Shown piece by piece: positions 8,200 to 17,152 of a DNA stretch of 64,000 nt. Every line of letters begins with the position of its first letter. Within the stretch, counting starts at the first letter, position 1. The notes beneath the pieces are model-generated. The model saw only the letters and a program-made list of their open reading frames with translations. It was not told where the DNA came from and searched no databases. A program made the translations under genes and the position numbers. The DNA is from Bacteroidota bacterium (GTDB lineage: Bacteria > Bacteroidota > Bacteroidia > Chitinophagales > Chitinophagaceae), in NCBI GenBank assembly GCA_023417815.1, contig JAEZEI010000110.1, forward strand, positions 131,541 to 195,540, read 5' to 3'.

Positions 8200-8698
8200 G
8201 TATCCTGCTGCTTATCCATTCTCTTACCTGTTCGGCTGTTTCCTTTCTGATCCCCCTGATCGAAATGTCTGTGGATGTGCCCGCAGTATATACCGACACC
8301 GAAGACAGGCCGTATTTCCTTTCGATGGGCCCGGATTGAATACTTACATGCTGTACCCTGTTCATTGGCACCACCCGGGTACGGCGTACCAGCCAGCCCC
8401 TTTTCACAAGGATGTCATTCTCCCTGAGGGCATACCCGCTTTTATGGAAGTTTATGGTGAAGGATAACCACGTATAAAGGGAAAGAATAAAAAGCACTCC
8501 TGCTGTGATCATAATACCCGCTACAGAAAAGAAGGATGTTAGAAAACAGGCCAGCCCGAACGCAAGCCATAGCGTGCCGAAGAAGATCAGCCAGGTTATG
8601 CGTAACACAACCAGGTAATCCCGTTCCAGGGGCCGGAACTCCACTTCGCTGGTTTGCGGCAGGCCCGCCGGGAAGACCACGTCATTTGAAAATTCCAT
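8189..8698 (-). CDS. PH-domain membrane protein, YdbS-like
   Basis: 169 residues: an N-terminal cytoplasmic stretch, two membrane segments (ITWLIFFGTLWLAFGLACFL and IMITAGVLFILSLYTWLSFT), then one bPH2 domain (YALRENDILVKRGWLVRRT, VVPMNRVQHVSIQSGPIERK, YGLSSVSVYTAGT). Length and order match YdbS, the usual partner of YdbT. The start at 8698 is supported by a -7-like element TAACTTTA ending 4 nt upstream. It is divergent from the M14 gene with only 34 bp between start codons. Confidence 0.83.
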   Translation of the reverse strand: MEFSNDVVFPAGLPQTSEVEFRPLERDYLVVLRITWLIFFGTLWLAFGLACFLTSFFSVAGIMITAGVLFILSLYTWLSFTINFHKSGYALRENDILVKRGWLVRRTRVVPMNRVQHVSIQSGPIERKYGLSSVSVYTAGTSTDISIRGIRKETAEQVREWISSRIHEQ

Positions 8699-8702
8699 GT
8701 GC

Positions 8703-8729
8703 TAAAGTTATGCGGCTATTCTATATTTA
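8703..8729. promoter_or_regulatory. Back-to-back -7 elements between divergent starts
   Basis: The minus-strand TAACTTTA (8703-8710) serves the PH-domain pair and the plus-strand TATATTTA (8722-8729) the M14 pair. They lie 4 and 3 nt from their start codons and 11 bp apart, so the -33 regions must lie inside the opposite gene. Both have A instead of the final G of TAnnTTTG. Inference from pattern only. Confidence 0.4.
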
Positions 8730-8732
8730 AGG

Positions 8733-10364
8733 ATGCAAATCAATCGTATGCCCAGAACCCTTATGGTACTTCTCCTGGCGACAATGTGTTCCGTTGCCTT
8801 AGCCCAGGATTACTCCAATGCCCGGCAACAATCCGAAAGGCTGAAGAATGTTGCAAAAAATAAATATGCCTCCCTGGAAACCATTGCCACAACAGCGGGC
8901 TCAAACCCGGTGTACATGCTCACTTTAAGCAAAGGTGATCACTCCTCGCGGCCTGCTGTCGCGATAATTGGCGGGGTTGAAGGTAATCATCTCCTCGGCG
9001 CTGAACTGGCCATAGGTTTCGCAGAGAACCTGGTAAAGCTCAGGAATGAAATGCTTGATTCCATTTTGGCAAGAACCACCTATTACATCTTCCCGAACAT
9101 GAGCCCCGATGCAATGGAGCAATATTTTTCTTCGAAGAAATTTGAGCGGATGGGAAACGGTGCTTCCACTGATGATGACCGCGACGGTGAAATGAATGAA
9201 GATGGCTTCGACGATCTTGATGGAGACGGGATCATCACCTGGATGCGCATATCCTCACCGATCGGTACACACAAAGTAAGCAGCCGCGACCCACGATCAA
9301 TTCTCACTGCCGATCCATCAAAAGGTGAAAATGGCATATACACTATCCTCAGTGAAGGGAGAGATAATGACAAGGATGGCAAATTCAACGAAGATGGGGA
9401 TGGAGGCATCGATTTCAACAAAAGCCTGACCTATAGTTATAAGCCCTTTATTGCCGGTGCGGGCGAGTTTGCCGTAGCTCAACCTGAAAGCCGGGCGCTG
9501 CTTGACGAGCTGTACCAGTTGTTCAATGTTTATGCTGTAGTAAGTTTTTCTTCCAACAATAACCTTTCTGATCCTGTAAAATTCAATAAGCAGGCTACTA
9601 CCGGCCGGGTTATCACCGGCTATCTTGAGCCTGATGCAAAAGTGAACGCGATGGTCTCTGAACTTTATAAAAGAACCTCCGGGTTAAAGGATGCGCCAAA
9701 GACAACACCCGATGGGGGCGATCTTCTCTCCTGGGCATATTTTCATTATGGAAGATTCAGTTTCAGCACCCCAGGCTGGGCCGTGCCGAAACAAAAACCA
9801 GACAGCACGAAAAAGGAAAAGCCTGTGGCAGACAGCGTTGCAGACCTGTTTGCGTTTTATGAATCCGGGAACCTGCCGGTGCCTTTCACGCCGTGGAAAC
9901 GCATAGATCACCCGGATTTCCCGGGCGAGGTGGTGGAAGTTGGAGGGGTGCATCCATTCGCACTGGTGAATCCTCCCTACTCTCAAACGCCTGAAATTGT
10001 ACAAAAGCATACTGATTTCATTTTAGGACTTGCGGCTCTTCAGCCTGAAATAGAATTAGTGAACATCAGGACTGAATCGCACGGAGGGGGCTTAACAAGA
10101 GTCACTGCCACCATAAGAAACAAAGGAAATCTTCCTTCTCATACCAATCTCGGTGAACGAAGTATCTGGGTGAAACGGGTGAAGGTAATTGCCGAAACTT
10201 CAACATCACAATCGCTGATAAGCGGAAAGAAGATCAACCTGCTGCCCGTGCTTCCTGCAAAAAGCAGCCAGGAGGTTTCCTGGTTGATACGGGGAAAAGG
10301 GAAATTCACCATTACCGCGGGAGCTCCAACAACAGGCACAGATTCCAAAACCATTACATTATGA
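8733..10364 (+). CDS. M14-carboxypeptidase homologue with lost active site
   Basis: 543 residues with a signal peptide (cut after VALAQ, about residue 25). The overall layout follows the next gene, an M14 zinc carboxypeptidase, including an inserted acidic, EF-hand-like segment (DDDRDGEMNEDG, DDLDGDGIITWMR; GRDNDKDGKFNEDGDGG). The zinc motif HxxE is replaced by E83-G-N-H86 (reversed order), the third zinc His aligns with Ser273 (AVVSFSSNNN), and the catalytic Glu position of FSNELF reads FSTPGW. It is therefore probably a pseudoenzyme, perhaps a binding or regulatory partner. Its TGA overlaps the ATG of the active paralogue (ATGA), so the two are made together. Alternative start: ATG at 8748. 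Confidence 0.8.
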   Translation: MQINRMPRTLMVLLLATMCSVALAQDYSNARQQSERLKNVAKNKYASLETIATTAGSNPVYMLTLSKGDHSSRPAVAIIGGVEGNHLLGAELAIGFAENLVKLRNEMLDSILARTTYYIFPNMSPDAMEQYFSSKKFERMGNGASTDDDRDGEMNEDGFDDLDGDGIITWMRISSPIGTHKVSSRDPRSILTADPSKGENGIYTILSEGRDNDKDGKFNEDGDGGIDFNKSLTYSYKPFIAGAGEFAVAQPESRALLDELYQLFNVYAVVSFSSNNNLSDPVKFNKQATTGRVITGYLEPDAKVNAMVSELYKRTSGLKDAPKTTPDGGDLLSWAYFHYGRFSFSTPGWAVPKQKPDSTKKEKPVADSVADLFAFYESGNLPVPFTPWKRIDHPDFPGEVVEVGGVHPFALVNPPYSQTPEIVQKHTDFILGLAALQPEIELVNIRTESHGGGLTRVTATIRNKGNLPSHTNLGERSIWVKRVKVIAETSTSQSLISGKKINLLPVLPAKSSQEVSWLIRGKGKFTITAGAPTTGTDSKTITL

Positions 10365-12082
10365 GAAAGCTTAGCTATATATTTTTCCTCACCGTGCTGG
10401 TGACATTCAGCTCCAGGGCCCAGGAGGCATCACAGGTATTCCGCGCAGCGGGAACACCTTCACATCCTAAAGTGCAGGTAGCCTGGAACCGTTATCATGA
10501 TCATGCAGGCCTTACAGCGATTATGCGCAGGATCGCTGAGGCATATCCCAGGCTTGCACGGATGGAGTCGATCGGCAAGTCTTTTAAAGGAAAGGATATC
10601 TGGTGCCTTGCTATCTCCGACTTTTCGAAAGGGGATGCGCACCGCAAACCCGGGATGTATATTGACGGGAACATTCATTCCAATGAAGTGCAGGGAAGTG
10701 AATTTGCCTTGTACACAGCATGGTACCTAACGGAAACTTATAACGATGTCCCGTTTATAAAAGAACTTCTCGAAGACAAGATCTTCTACATAGTACCAAC
10801 CATCAATCCTGATGCACGTGATGATTTCTTCAAACAGCCAAACACTGCAAGTTCACCGCGCAGCGGGGTTGTACCTGTAGATAATGATCTTGACGGGCTG
10901 GTGGACGAGGATGGCTATGATGATCTTGATGGGGATGGAAATATCGTGATGATGAGAAGGAAGAATCCGAACGGCCGTTTCCGTGAAGATATTTCCCTGC
11001 CAGGAAGAATGGTGCAGGTAACGGGTGATGAACGCGGGGAATATGAGCTGTTGGGAAGTGAAGGTATCGACAATGATGGCGATGGTGCGGTGAATGAAGA
11101 TGGCGCTCACTTCGAATATGATCCTAACCGCGACTGGGGATGGAACTGGCAGCCCGCCTACATCCAGAATGGCGCATATAAATACCCCTTCTCCCTTCCG
11201 GAGAACAGGGCCGTTATGGAATTCGTGATGGCACATCCCAATATTGCCGGCGCTCAATCGTATCACAACAGCGGCGGAATGATCCTTCGTGGGCCGGGCG
11301 CTATCGAAGACCTGGGTCTTTATAATACTACCGATGTGCAGATATATGATGCCATTGGTAAGAAGGGGGAGCAGATGATACCGGGATACAAATACCTGGT
11401 GGTATATAAGGATCTTTATTCTGTTTTTGGCGGGGAACTGGACTGGTTCTATGGTGGCAGGGGGATCTTTACTTTCTCCAACGAGCTGTTCACGCCCTTC
11501 CTGATGTTCAGCGATACAAACCGCACCAGCAGTTCTGAACAATACCGCTTTAATGAAATGCTTTTGTTCAGGGATGCCTTTGTACCATGGAAACCTTATA
11601 ATCATCCGCAGTACGGTCCCATCGAGATCGGGGGTTTCAAAAAGAATTTCAACAGGATGCATCCTGGTTTCCTCCTGGAGAGTGATGCCCACCGCAACAT
11701 GGCCTTTACGATATACCATGCCTACCATACTCCAAAGCTGGTGATCGACACCATTATGGAAAAGAACCTCGGCGATGGCCTCACCGAGGTCACTGCTGTT
11801 ATCTCCAACAAACGCCTTATTCCGACGCATAGCTCGCAGGACCTTAAGAACAGGATCGAACGCCCCGACCATGTGATCCTAAATGGCCGAAAGGTTCTCG
11901 CCGCCATGATCGTGGATAACCGTAACTCCGCTTCCACCACCGAGCAAAAAAAAGTAAGCAACATTATAGAGGTCGACAACATTCCCGGCAACGGCTTTGT
12001 AACCGTACGCTGGATAACCCAGGGCACGGGCAGGTATAAAATAATTGTGGACAGTAAAAAGGGAGGGGTGACGCAGCGGTGA
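10361..12082 (+). CDS. M14 family zinc carboxypeptidase, secreted
   Basis: 573 residues, signal peptide ending near residue 20 (FSSRAQ). Zinc ligands are visible: DGNIHSNEVQGSE gives H106 and E109, SYHNSGG gives H302, and the general-base Glu is E375 in FTFSNELF. Between them is an insert with calcium-loop-like repeats (DNDLDGLVDEDGYDDLDGDG, DNDGDGAVNEDG) that may stabilise the enzyme extracellularly. A C-terminal domain of about 110 residues (beta-sandwich-like) follows. It should remove C-terminal residues from peptides, or process peptidoglycan peptides, in the periplasm or outside. It is translationally coupled to the upstream inactive paralogue. Confidence 0.87.
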   Translation: MRKLSYIFFLTVLVTFSSRAQEASQVFRAAGTPSHPKVQVAWNRYHDHAGLTAIMRRIAEAYPRLARMESIGKSFKGKDIWCLAISDFSKGDAHRKPGMYIDGNIHSNEVQGSEFALYTAWYLTETYNDVPFIKELLEDKIFYIVPTINPDARDDFFKQPNTASSPRSGVVPVDNDLDGLVDEDGYDDLDGDGNIVMMRRKNPNGRFREDISLPGRMVQVTGDERGEYELLGSEGIDNDGDGAVNEDGAHFEYDPNRDWGWNWQPAYIQNGAYKYPFSLPENRAVMEFVMAHPNIAGAQSYHNSGGMILRGPGAIEDLGLYNTTDVQIYDAIGKKGEQMIPGYKYLVVYKDLYSVFGGELDWFYGGRGIFTFSNELFTPFLMFSDTNRTSSSEQYRFNEMLLFRDAFVPWKPYNHPQYGPIEIGGFKKNFNRMHPGFLLESDAHRNMAFTIYHAYHTPKLVIDTIMEKNLGDGLTEVTAVISNKRLIPTHSSQDLKNRIERPDHVILNGRKVLAAMIVDNRNSASTTEQKKVSNIIEVDNIPGNGFVTVRWITQGTGRYKIIVDSKKGGVTQR

Positions 12083-12086
12083 TAGA

Positions 12087-12131
12087 AGTTGGAGGTGGGA
12101 GGTTGGAGGTTGGAAGTTGGAGGTTGGAAGA
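12087..12131 (+). repeat. Heptad repeat array after the M14 stop
   Basis: AGTTGGAGGTGGGAGGTTGG and further GGTTGGA/AGTTGGA units begin 4 nt after the TGA of the M14 gene, again with the G-rich strand as sense of the upstream gene. No terminator hairpin is seen before the AraC gene. Confidence 0.8.
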
Positions 12132-12143
12132 AAAAAATAAACT

Positions 12144-12983
12144 ATGTTATTTAAGAGCTTTCCAGCATCGGGGGAACTTCATCCTTATGTATCTGAATAC
12201 CAGGTGCGGCATTTCATAGTGCCGGAAGGGTTTGTGCAAACTCCAAAACCTTACGTAGTGCGCCCCGAAGAAACGATGGCATTTTATATCAGGGGCAGGG
12301 AATCCACCAGGGTTATTGCAGACCGCGAAGAACTGTCACGGCCAAGATCGGTACTAACCGGGTTGTGGACCGGAAGAATTGACAGGGTATCAATGGGCAG
12401 TGAATTCTATATGCTCCAGGTTATTTTCAAACCGGGAGGATTATACAAGATAACCGGCATTCCCTCCCATGAATTACTGAATCGTATCGTTGACCTGACG
12501 GACCTTTACCCTGCGGCCATAAGAACTCTCCACCACAAGTTTGATGATGAAACAGACTACCATTTCGTTGTTAAGGAGGTTGACAGGTTCCTTGCACAAC
12601 TTATGAAACGGAAGAATCCAGAACACTTTTTATATGAAGATACCTTCTCACTACTTCAACGTTCCCAGAATCAGTATTCAATTACAAAACTGGCAGGCGA
12701 TGCATGTTTATCCCTGCGCCAGTTTGAACGAAAGGCATTGCTTCACCTCGGGGTCAATCTTTCAACCTACCAGCGCATATCCAGGTTTGCACAGTCATTC
12801 AAAATGAAGACTAAAAACCCCAAACTTTCCTGGACGCAGATCGCCATTCAGTCGGGTTACTACGATTATCAACACCTTTCCAGGGATTACAAAGCATTCT
12901 CCTTTTCAAGCCCGAACAATTTATTTGCCACCGACCAGGTGTCGCTTGAAAAAGTATTGAAGCTTGGTGACGGGTACTCCTAG
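12144..12983 (+). CDS. AraC-family transcriptional regulator
   Basis: 279 residues. The N-terminal 150 residues form a sensor domain of the kind found in Bacteroidota AraC proteins (SFPASGELHPYVSEYQVRHF, VIFKPGGLYKITGIPSHEL). The C-terminal 100 residues are the double helix-turn-helix: SITKLAGDACLSLRQFERKA, a linker, and SWTQIAIQSGYYDYQHLSRD, followed by FSFSSPNNLF. Ligand and targets are unknown. It lies between the M14 pair and the haloperoxidase-like gene on the same strand and could regulate either; no operator was identified. Confidence 0.88.
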   Translation: MLFKSFPASGELHPYVSEYQVRHFIVPEGFVQTPKPYVVRPEETMAFYIRGRESTRVIADREELSRPRSVLTGLWTGRIDRVSMGSEFYMLQVIFKPGGLYKITGIPSHELLNRIVDLTDLYPAAIRTLHHKFDDETDYHFVVKEVDRFLAQLMKRKNPEHFLYEDTFSLLQRSQNQYSITKLAGDACLSLRQFERKALLHLGVNLSTYQRISRFAQSFKMKTKNPKLSWTQIAIQSGYYDYQHLSRDYKAFSFSSPNNLFATDQVSLEKVLKLGDGYS

Positions 12984-13062
12984 AATGTCGTTTCTGTACC
13001 ACCACCCCGGCATTTTCTGACAATACATTTGAATTGCATTCTCTCACTCTTAATCTTTAGTT

Positions 13063-14382
13063 ATGCAATTCAAAAAAACGCTTTCTGTATTCGCACTTGC
13101 TTTCCTGGTCATTTCCTGCAAGAAGGATGTAAACAATGGTTTCAGGAATCCGGCCAGTGCCCATTCGTCGGAGGTAGCCTCCAGGTGGTTCGAAACACTG
13201 ACCAACATTACCCGTGAAAAACCTTATGTACCACCTCAAACGCTGCGTATTCTCTCCTATTCCGGTCTTGCCTTGTATGAATCTGTTGTGAAAGGCATGC
13301 CTGAACACAGGTCGATGTACACTCACTGGACCGGGGACCCGATACCTTCCGATGATCCTGAAAACTATTATTGGCCTGCTGTGGCGAATGCTGCTGTTGC
13401 CAGTATTGCCCCACGTTTAATGGAATACTACGGGCCTAATCCTCATACTGTGGTTATGCAGGAACTGGAACAAACCTTCAATAACCAGTTTCTAAATTCG
13501 ATTAGCGAGGAGCAGCTGAATAACAGCAAGACCCTGGGCCTGCTGGTGGCCGATAAGATATTTGAATGGAGTAAGGGAGATGGAACGCTGAATCCAAACG
13601 GTACCCTGGCGGCCTGCCCTCCTTATACACCTCTTGGAACACCCGGCTCCTGGGAACCCACCCCACCGCCATTCCTACCCGCGGCAGGAAATTGCCAGGG
13701 AAATTTAAGGACCTTCATACCTGGGATTGCAGAAGATGTGCTCCCGGCTCCGCCGCCGGCATACAGTACAGCCCCACAATCACAGTTTTACCAGGCAGCG
13801 CTCCAGGTTTTTGACATGAGGAACAACCTGCAATATGACGACCAGATGCTGGCTAACAGTTGGCAGGACCTGGTAGGGACAAATTTTAATACCCCTGCAC
13901 ATGTTGTTCATATTACTTCAAAACTGATGCAGGCCGGCAACATCAACCTGGCAGAAGCTGCTCTCCTCTTTTCACAACAAACCATGGCCATTTCTGATGC
14001 GGTTGCGGCGAGTTTCTATTCCAAGTTCCATTACCACCTGGTGCGACCTGTCACTTATATCAGGAGTGTGCTCAATTCTCCCGCGTGGAATTCATTTGTA
14101 TATACGCCCCAGCATCCTTCTTATTCCTCCACCATGGTAGTGGCGGCCGCAGCAGGATTTAAGGTAGCGTCGCTGCACCTTGGAGAAAATTACCAGTTCA
14201 GTGATGATTCACATGCCCAGTTGTATGGCTCCCGCAGTTATACAAGTTTTGGCCAGATCATTAATGATGTAAAGACCGCCCGAACCGCCAGCGGTGCCAA
14301 CTTCGTTTTCGCGGCTGATGCTGCAATTCAGCAGGGAACGGCCGTGGCACAGCGTATGTTTGATCTGCCCTGGAAGAAATAA
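13063..14382 (+). CDS. Vanadium-haloperoxidase/PAP2-like lipoprotein with altered active site
   Basis: 439 residues. Lipoprotein signal MQFKKTLSVFALAFLVISC (Cys19). All-helical vanadium-dependent haloperoxidase/PAP2 relative: SKFHYHLVRPVTYIRSV supplies the KX6RP motif (about residues 321-329). The next motif, normally PSGH, reads PSYSS in YTPQHPSYSSTMVVAAAA, so the acid-base His is Ser. In the third motif, normally SRIYGGIHF, the sequence is ARTASGANF: the Arg is kept but the vanadate-binding His is Asn. It is thus likely not a haloperoxidase, though a residual phosphate-binding role is possible. It ends against the convergent giant-protein locus. Confidence 0.75.
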   Translation: MQFKKTLSVFALAFLVISCKKDVNNGFRNPASAHSSEVASRWFETLTNITREKPYVPPQTLRILSYSGLALYESVVKGMPEHRSMYTHWTGDPIPSDDPENYYWPAVANAAVASIAPRLMEYYGPNPHTVVMQELEQTFNNQFLNSISEEQLNNSKTLGLLVADKIFEWSKGDGTLNPNGTLAACPPYTPLGTPGSWEPTPPPFLPAAGNCQGNLRTFIPGIAEDVLPAPPPAYSTAPQSQFYQAALQVFDMRNNLQYDDQMLANSWQDLVGTNFNTPAHVVHITSKLMQAGNINLAEAALLFSQQTMAISDAVAASFYSKFHYHLVRPVTYIRSVLNSPAWNSFVYTPQHPSYSSTMVVAAAAGFKVASLHLGENYQFSDDSHAQLYGSRSYTSFGQIINDVKTARTASGANFVFAADAAIQQGTAVAQRMFDLPWKK

Positions 14383-14390
14383 AAGGAAAT

Positions 14391-14490
14391 TGATGCCGGA
14401 ACAAATAATCCCCTTCGGGGATCATGAAGTGCCGGCATTTCTACCTAAATAGCGCAATCGTTATTCTAAATAAACCCCATTCGGGGTCAC
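14391..14490. other. Nested hairpins at the end of the haloperoxidase-like gene
   Basis: ATGCCGG (from 14393) pairs with CCGGCAT near 14432, enclosing the small perfect stem ATCCCC-TTC-GGGGAT. A second ACCCC-ATTC-GGGGT hairpin lies at about 14473-14487. No long T-tract follows, so these may be processing or weak terminator structures. Confidence 0.5.
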
Positions 14491-14522
14491 AAAAAAACCG
14501 CCTGCTTTGCAACAGACGGTTT
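14491..14522 (-). terminator. Terminator of the small T9SS protein A1
   Basis: Minus-strand stem AAACCGTCTG / CAGGCGGTTT with one G-T wobble, followed by T7. It lies 26 bp after the stop of the gene at 14548. Confidence 0.85.
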
Positions 14523-14547
14523 AACCCGTATAGAAATCAAAAAGTAA

Positions 14548-15648
14548 CTACAGTTTTTCAAAATTCAGCACTGTTGGTTGTGATCCATCGGCCAGGGCTA
14601 CACGAAGAATATACTTCCCGCGTGAAATCTTCCCAAGATCATAGCTGAATTGCGTTTGATTCTGGATCAGCATTTCCCTGCGGCTGAGCAACCGTCCCTG
14701 CAAATCAAGGATGCTGATATTATACCTCCCGTTGAATAAACCACTTGTTGCCTTCAACATCAATACCTGGTCTGTAACCGGGTTTGGGTAGATGTTAAAA
14801 AGCAGTTTATTATCGCAAAGCCCGCTTATGCTTTTGGTTTCGCTATACATAAAGCTTCCGTCATGGTCCACTGCTTTGATACGAACCATCAGGTTCGTAG
14901 CACGCAGGTCATCTACGAGAGCGAACTGGGATGCATAATTCTGGCGTCCGGCAGCAGCCACAGAAGCTACGGTAGAATAGTTAACCCCATTGGTACTTGC
15001 TTCAAGCTCAAAGCGGTTTAAATTTACCTCGTTCTGGCTTCCCCAGGTAACGTGAATATTGCATCCTTTTTTCTGAACCTTCACCTCGTAAAAATTAACG
15101 GGGAGCGGTCCACCGGTATTTACAACGGTGTATTGCAGGGAGGCAAAATTATTCAGCGGGGATTCGTCTGAAAGTATTTGTGTTGTGTTATGATTCGTGA
15201 TCAGGAAATTTGTTGTAATTGTTGATGTTCCTAAAACAGAAGGCTTAACGCGGAATTCTGCCATGCCGAAGAAATCAGGAGGCAGGGGAGCGATAAGTTC
15301 TCCTACGATCTCATATTGTCCGGCATTCATACCTCCCTGCCAGGCAAAATATTGATTCAAAGGTGCATTCGCCAGAACAAATTCCGGGTCTGCAACCATC
15401 TTGGAGCCGAGGCCGATCTTCCAGAACATAGAGCCGGCCGGCACTGCATTTTGCTGGTTGCTGTTGAAAACCGGGATCTTCAAAAGAACTACCTGGTTCA
15501 CAGGCAACAGGTTTGCGTTAAGCGAAGTGCCTGATAAATTCGTTATATCCATTTGGGATACCCCGGGGTCGGCAAACACGGCCTGGGAAGCTGCACGTTG
15601 TACAGTAAATGCCATCAGTGTGGCAACAAGAAGTAGTTTTACACGCAT
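14548..15648 (-). CDS. Small T9SS-sorted surface protein A1
   Basis: 366 residues: signal peptide (MRVKLLLVATLMAFTVQRAASQ), then residues about 25-175 a module shared by all six proteins of this locus (DPGVSQMDITNLSGTSLNAN, FWKIGLGSKMVADPEFVLAN, DESPLNNFASLQYTV), then an FN3-like stretch (FELEASTNGVNYSTV, MVRIKAVDHDGS), then a type A T9SS tail from about residue 285 (FNIYPNPVTDQVLMLKATSG, LGKISRGKYILRV, ending NFEKL). Export through the type IX system and surface attachment are expected. Very similar to the protein at 26492, which holds the same position in the other cassette copy. Function unknown; partnership with the giant proteins is inferred from gene order. Confidence 0.82.
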   Translation of the reverse strand: MRVKLLLVATLMAFTVQRAASQAVFADPGVSQMDITNLSGTSLNANLLPVNQVVLLKIPVFNSNQQNAVPAGSMFWKIGLGSKMVADPEFVLANAPLNQYFAWQGGMNAGQYEIVGELIAPLPPDFFGMAEFRVKPSVLGTSTITTNFLITNHNTTQILSDESPLNNFASLQYTVVNTGGPLPVNFYEVKVQKKGCNIHVTWGSQNEVNLNRFELEASTNGVNYSTVASVAAAGRQNYASQFALVDDLRATNLMVRIKAVDHDGSFMYSETKSISGLCDNKLLFNIYPNPVTDQVLMLKATSGLFNGRYNISILDLQGRLLSRREMLIQNQTQFSYDLGKISRGKYILRVALADGSQPTVLNFEKL

Positions 15649-15962
15649 AGTGGGTAGATGTAGAGTAAGCTTAATTAATTAATAGTCAAATAGCTGGCTT
15701 TCGGGGGACGGAGGATTTCTGGCAGTTACTACCTTACTGATTCGTTCAGAGAATCCAAGCGCTTACTCTTGGAAATAATTGGATTTTGGGGGAAACAGGA
15801 AAATCCTGTAGTGGATTTCAAATATATATCATTTGCTCAATTTGTGCAAGGGTTTATACAATTTTTTGCCAGTTTCTTCTCCAGCCCCCTTATCACGTAA
15901 ATCATCCGGATAAAAAAGGCCCATTCTTACAGAATGGGCCGGGAAAATTTTCATCAGGTTTG
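15649..15962 (-). other. 313-bp intergenic spacer between B1 and A1
   Basis: No gene is seen. It holds the B1 terminator at its right end (15912-15940). The remaining AT-rich sequence (15660-15900) probably carries a separate promoter for A1, but no convincing -7 element was identified. Confidence 0.5.
15912..15940 (-). terminator. Terminator of small T9SS protein B1
   Basis: Perfect 10-bp stem GGCCCATTCT/AGAATGGGCC around a 3-nt loop, followed on the minus strand by T6. It lies 22 bp after the stop at 15963. Confidence 0.93.
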
Positions 15963-17096
15963 CTATAGTTTTTCAAATTTGAGCGTTCCGGACTGGGATC
16001 CATCCAAATTTACGATCTCCAGCAGGTAGAAACCATTTGCCACCTGGCCGAATTCGTATTTGAAGTTTGTAACCCTGTCAAGTGTCAGTTCTTTTGCCCC
16101 TATCGCTTTTCCGCTGATATCAAACATGGTAACCTTGTATTTACCATTGAATTCACCCTGGGTGCTTGATATCGTTACTGCTTTCACGTTGGTAGCAGGG
16201 TTTGGATATACGTTAAGCGCCCATGGCTGGTTATTGGTACATGTACCGTTGATCGTTTGCGGTGTGCTGTAAAAGTATCTTCCTTCCAGGTCAACTGATT
16301 TGATCCTTACCAGAAGACTTGCACTTTCAATTGATGCATCAATTGGGAAACTGTATTTGTAAGTCCCTTCCAGCGTAGCGGCAATATCTGTCACCCTGGT
16401 ATAATTGATACCATCCTTGCTTACTTCCACATCATACCTTGAGATACCACTTTCCCTTTCTGAAGTAAATACGAGGTGGATGGTGCAGGCGCCCCTGTTA
16501 AGTTTGGTTATCTTAATATCAGGCTGCCATGTTCTTGCGCCGATCGTGTACTGCAAATAAGCGGTATTGTTATTCGGGTTAAGATCAGACAGGATGGTGC
16601 GGGTATCATGATTGCTGATCAGGAAATTTGCAGTTATGGTAGATTTTCCCATAACCGATGCCCTGGCAGGAAAGCTCAGGAAGATGTCGTGCAGATCTGC
16701 AGGAAATTCTCCGATAACTTCACCGGTTACTTCTGTTTGCCCGCCTACCTGGCCTACAGACCATTTAAAGATACCGTTCATGCCGGCCGTATTCAGGCTT
16801 GCCGGGTCGATATGAAGTTTTGTTCCGAACCCGATCTTCAGCTTGGCTGAACCCATAGGGATAGTGTTTGCGCCGCTTGTATTTGAAACAGGTATGCGCA
16901 TTTTAACCATTTCATTATAGGGCAGGTGATCAGGATCCAGGGCGCGGCCCTGCATATCCGTCAGCGATATCTGGCCCACTTTAGGGTCAGCGATTGATGA
17001 CATGCGTTGGCTGGTTTGGCAATAGCCGCCCAGGCTTGTAGCAAGAAGACCCGTTAACAGTATGCTTCTCATTTTAATGTTGTTTAACATGATCAT
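15963..17096 (-). CDS. Small T9SS-sorted surface protein B1
   Basis: Up to 377 residues; the start may be any of three close ATGs (17096, 17090, 17072). By alignment with B2 (MNNKNHKMKSILLAG), the 17090 start (MLNNIKMRSILLTG) is attractive. Signal peptide, then the shared module (DPKVGQISLTDMQGRALDPD, SAKLKIGFGTKLHIDPASLN, LNPNNNTAYLQYTI), an FN3-like domain (RYDVEVSKDGINYTRV), and a type A T9SS tail (ALNVYPNPATNVKAVTISS, GQVANGFYLLEIVN, ending LKFEKL). It is the middle gene of cassette 1, 56 bp after the giant protein and isolated by hairpin terminators on both sides. Function unknown; probably surface-exposed. Confidence 0.82.
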   Translation of the reverse strand: MIMLNNIKMRSILLTGLLATSLGGYCQTSQRMSSIADPKVGQISLTDMQGRALDPDHLPYNEMVKMRIPVSNTSGANTIPMGSAKLKIGFGTKLHIDPASLNTAGMNGIFKWSVGQVGGQTEVTGEVIGEFPADLHDIFLSFPARASVMGKSTITANFLISNHDTRTILSDLNPNNNTAYLQYTIGARTWQPDIKITKLNRGACTIHLVFTSERESGISRYDVEVSKDGINYTRVTDIAATLEGTYKYSFPIDASIESASLLVRIKSVDLEGRYFYSTPQTINGTCTNNQPWALNVYPNPATNVKAVTISSTQGEFNGKYKVTMFDISGKAIGAKELTLDRVTNFKYEFGQVANGFYLLEIVNLDGSQSGTLKFEKL

Positions 17097-17116
17097 TATT
17101 TTTTTGCGGATGCTTT

Positions 17117-17144
17117 AAAAGCAGGGAGGTTGGATCCTCCCTGC
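17117..17144 (-). terminator. Hairpin terminator between giant protein 1 and B1
   Basis: Perfect 9-bp stem GCAGGGAGG/CCTCCCTGC with a 6-nt loop, followed on the minus strand by TTTT. It starts 9 bp after the stop of the giant gene. It may be partial, so that B1 is transcribed at a different level from the giant. Confidence 0.8.
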
Positions 17145-17152
17145 GTGCATTA

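Noticed and set aside
10853..11872. Long open frame (339 codons) antisense to the active M14 gene
   Set aside because: It mirrors a strongly supported zinc-peptidase gene, has no recognisable family, and its composition follows from the codon use of the sense gene.
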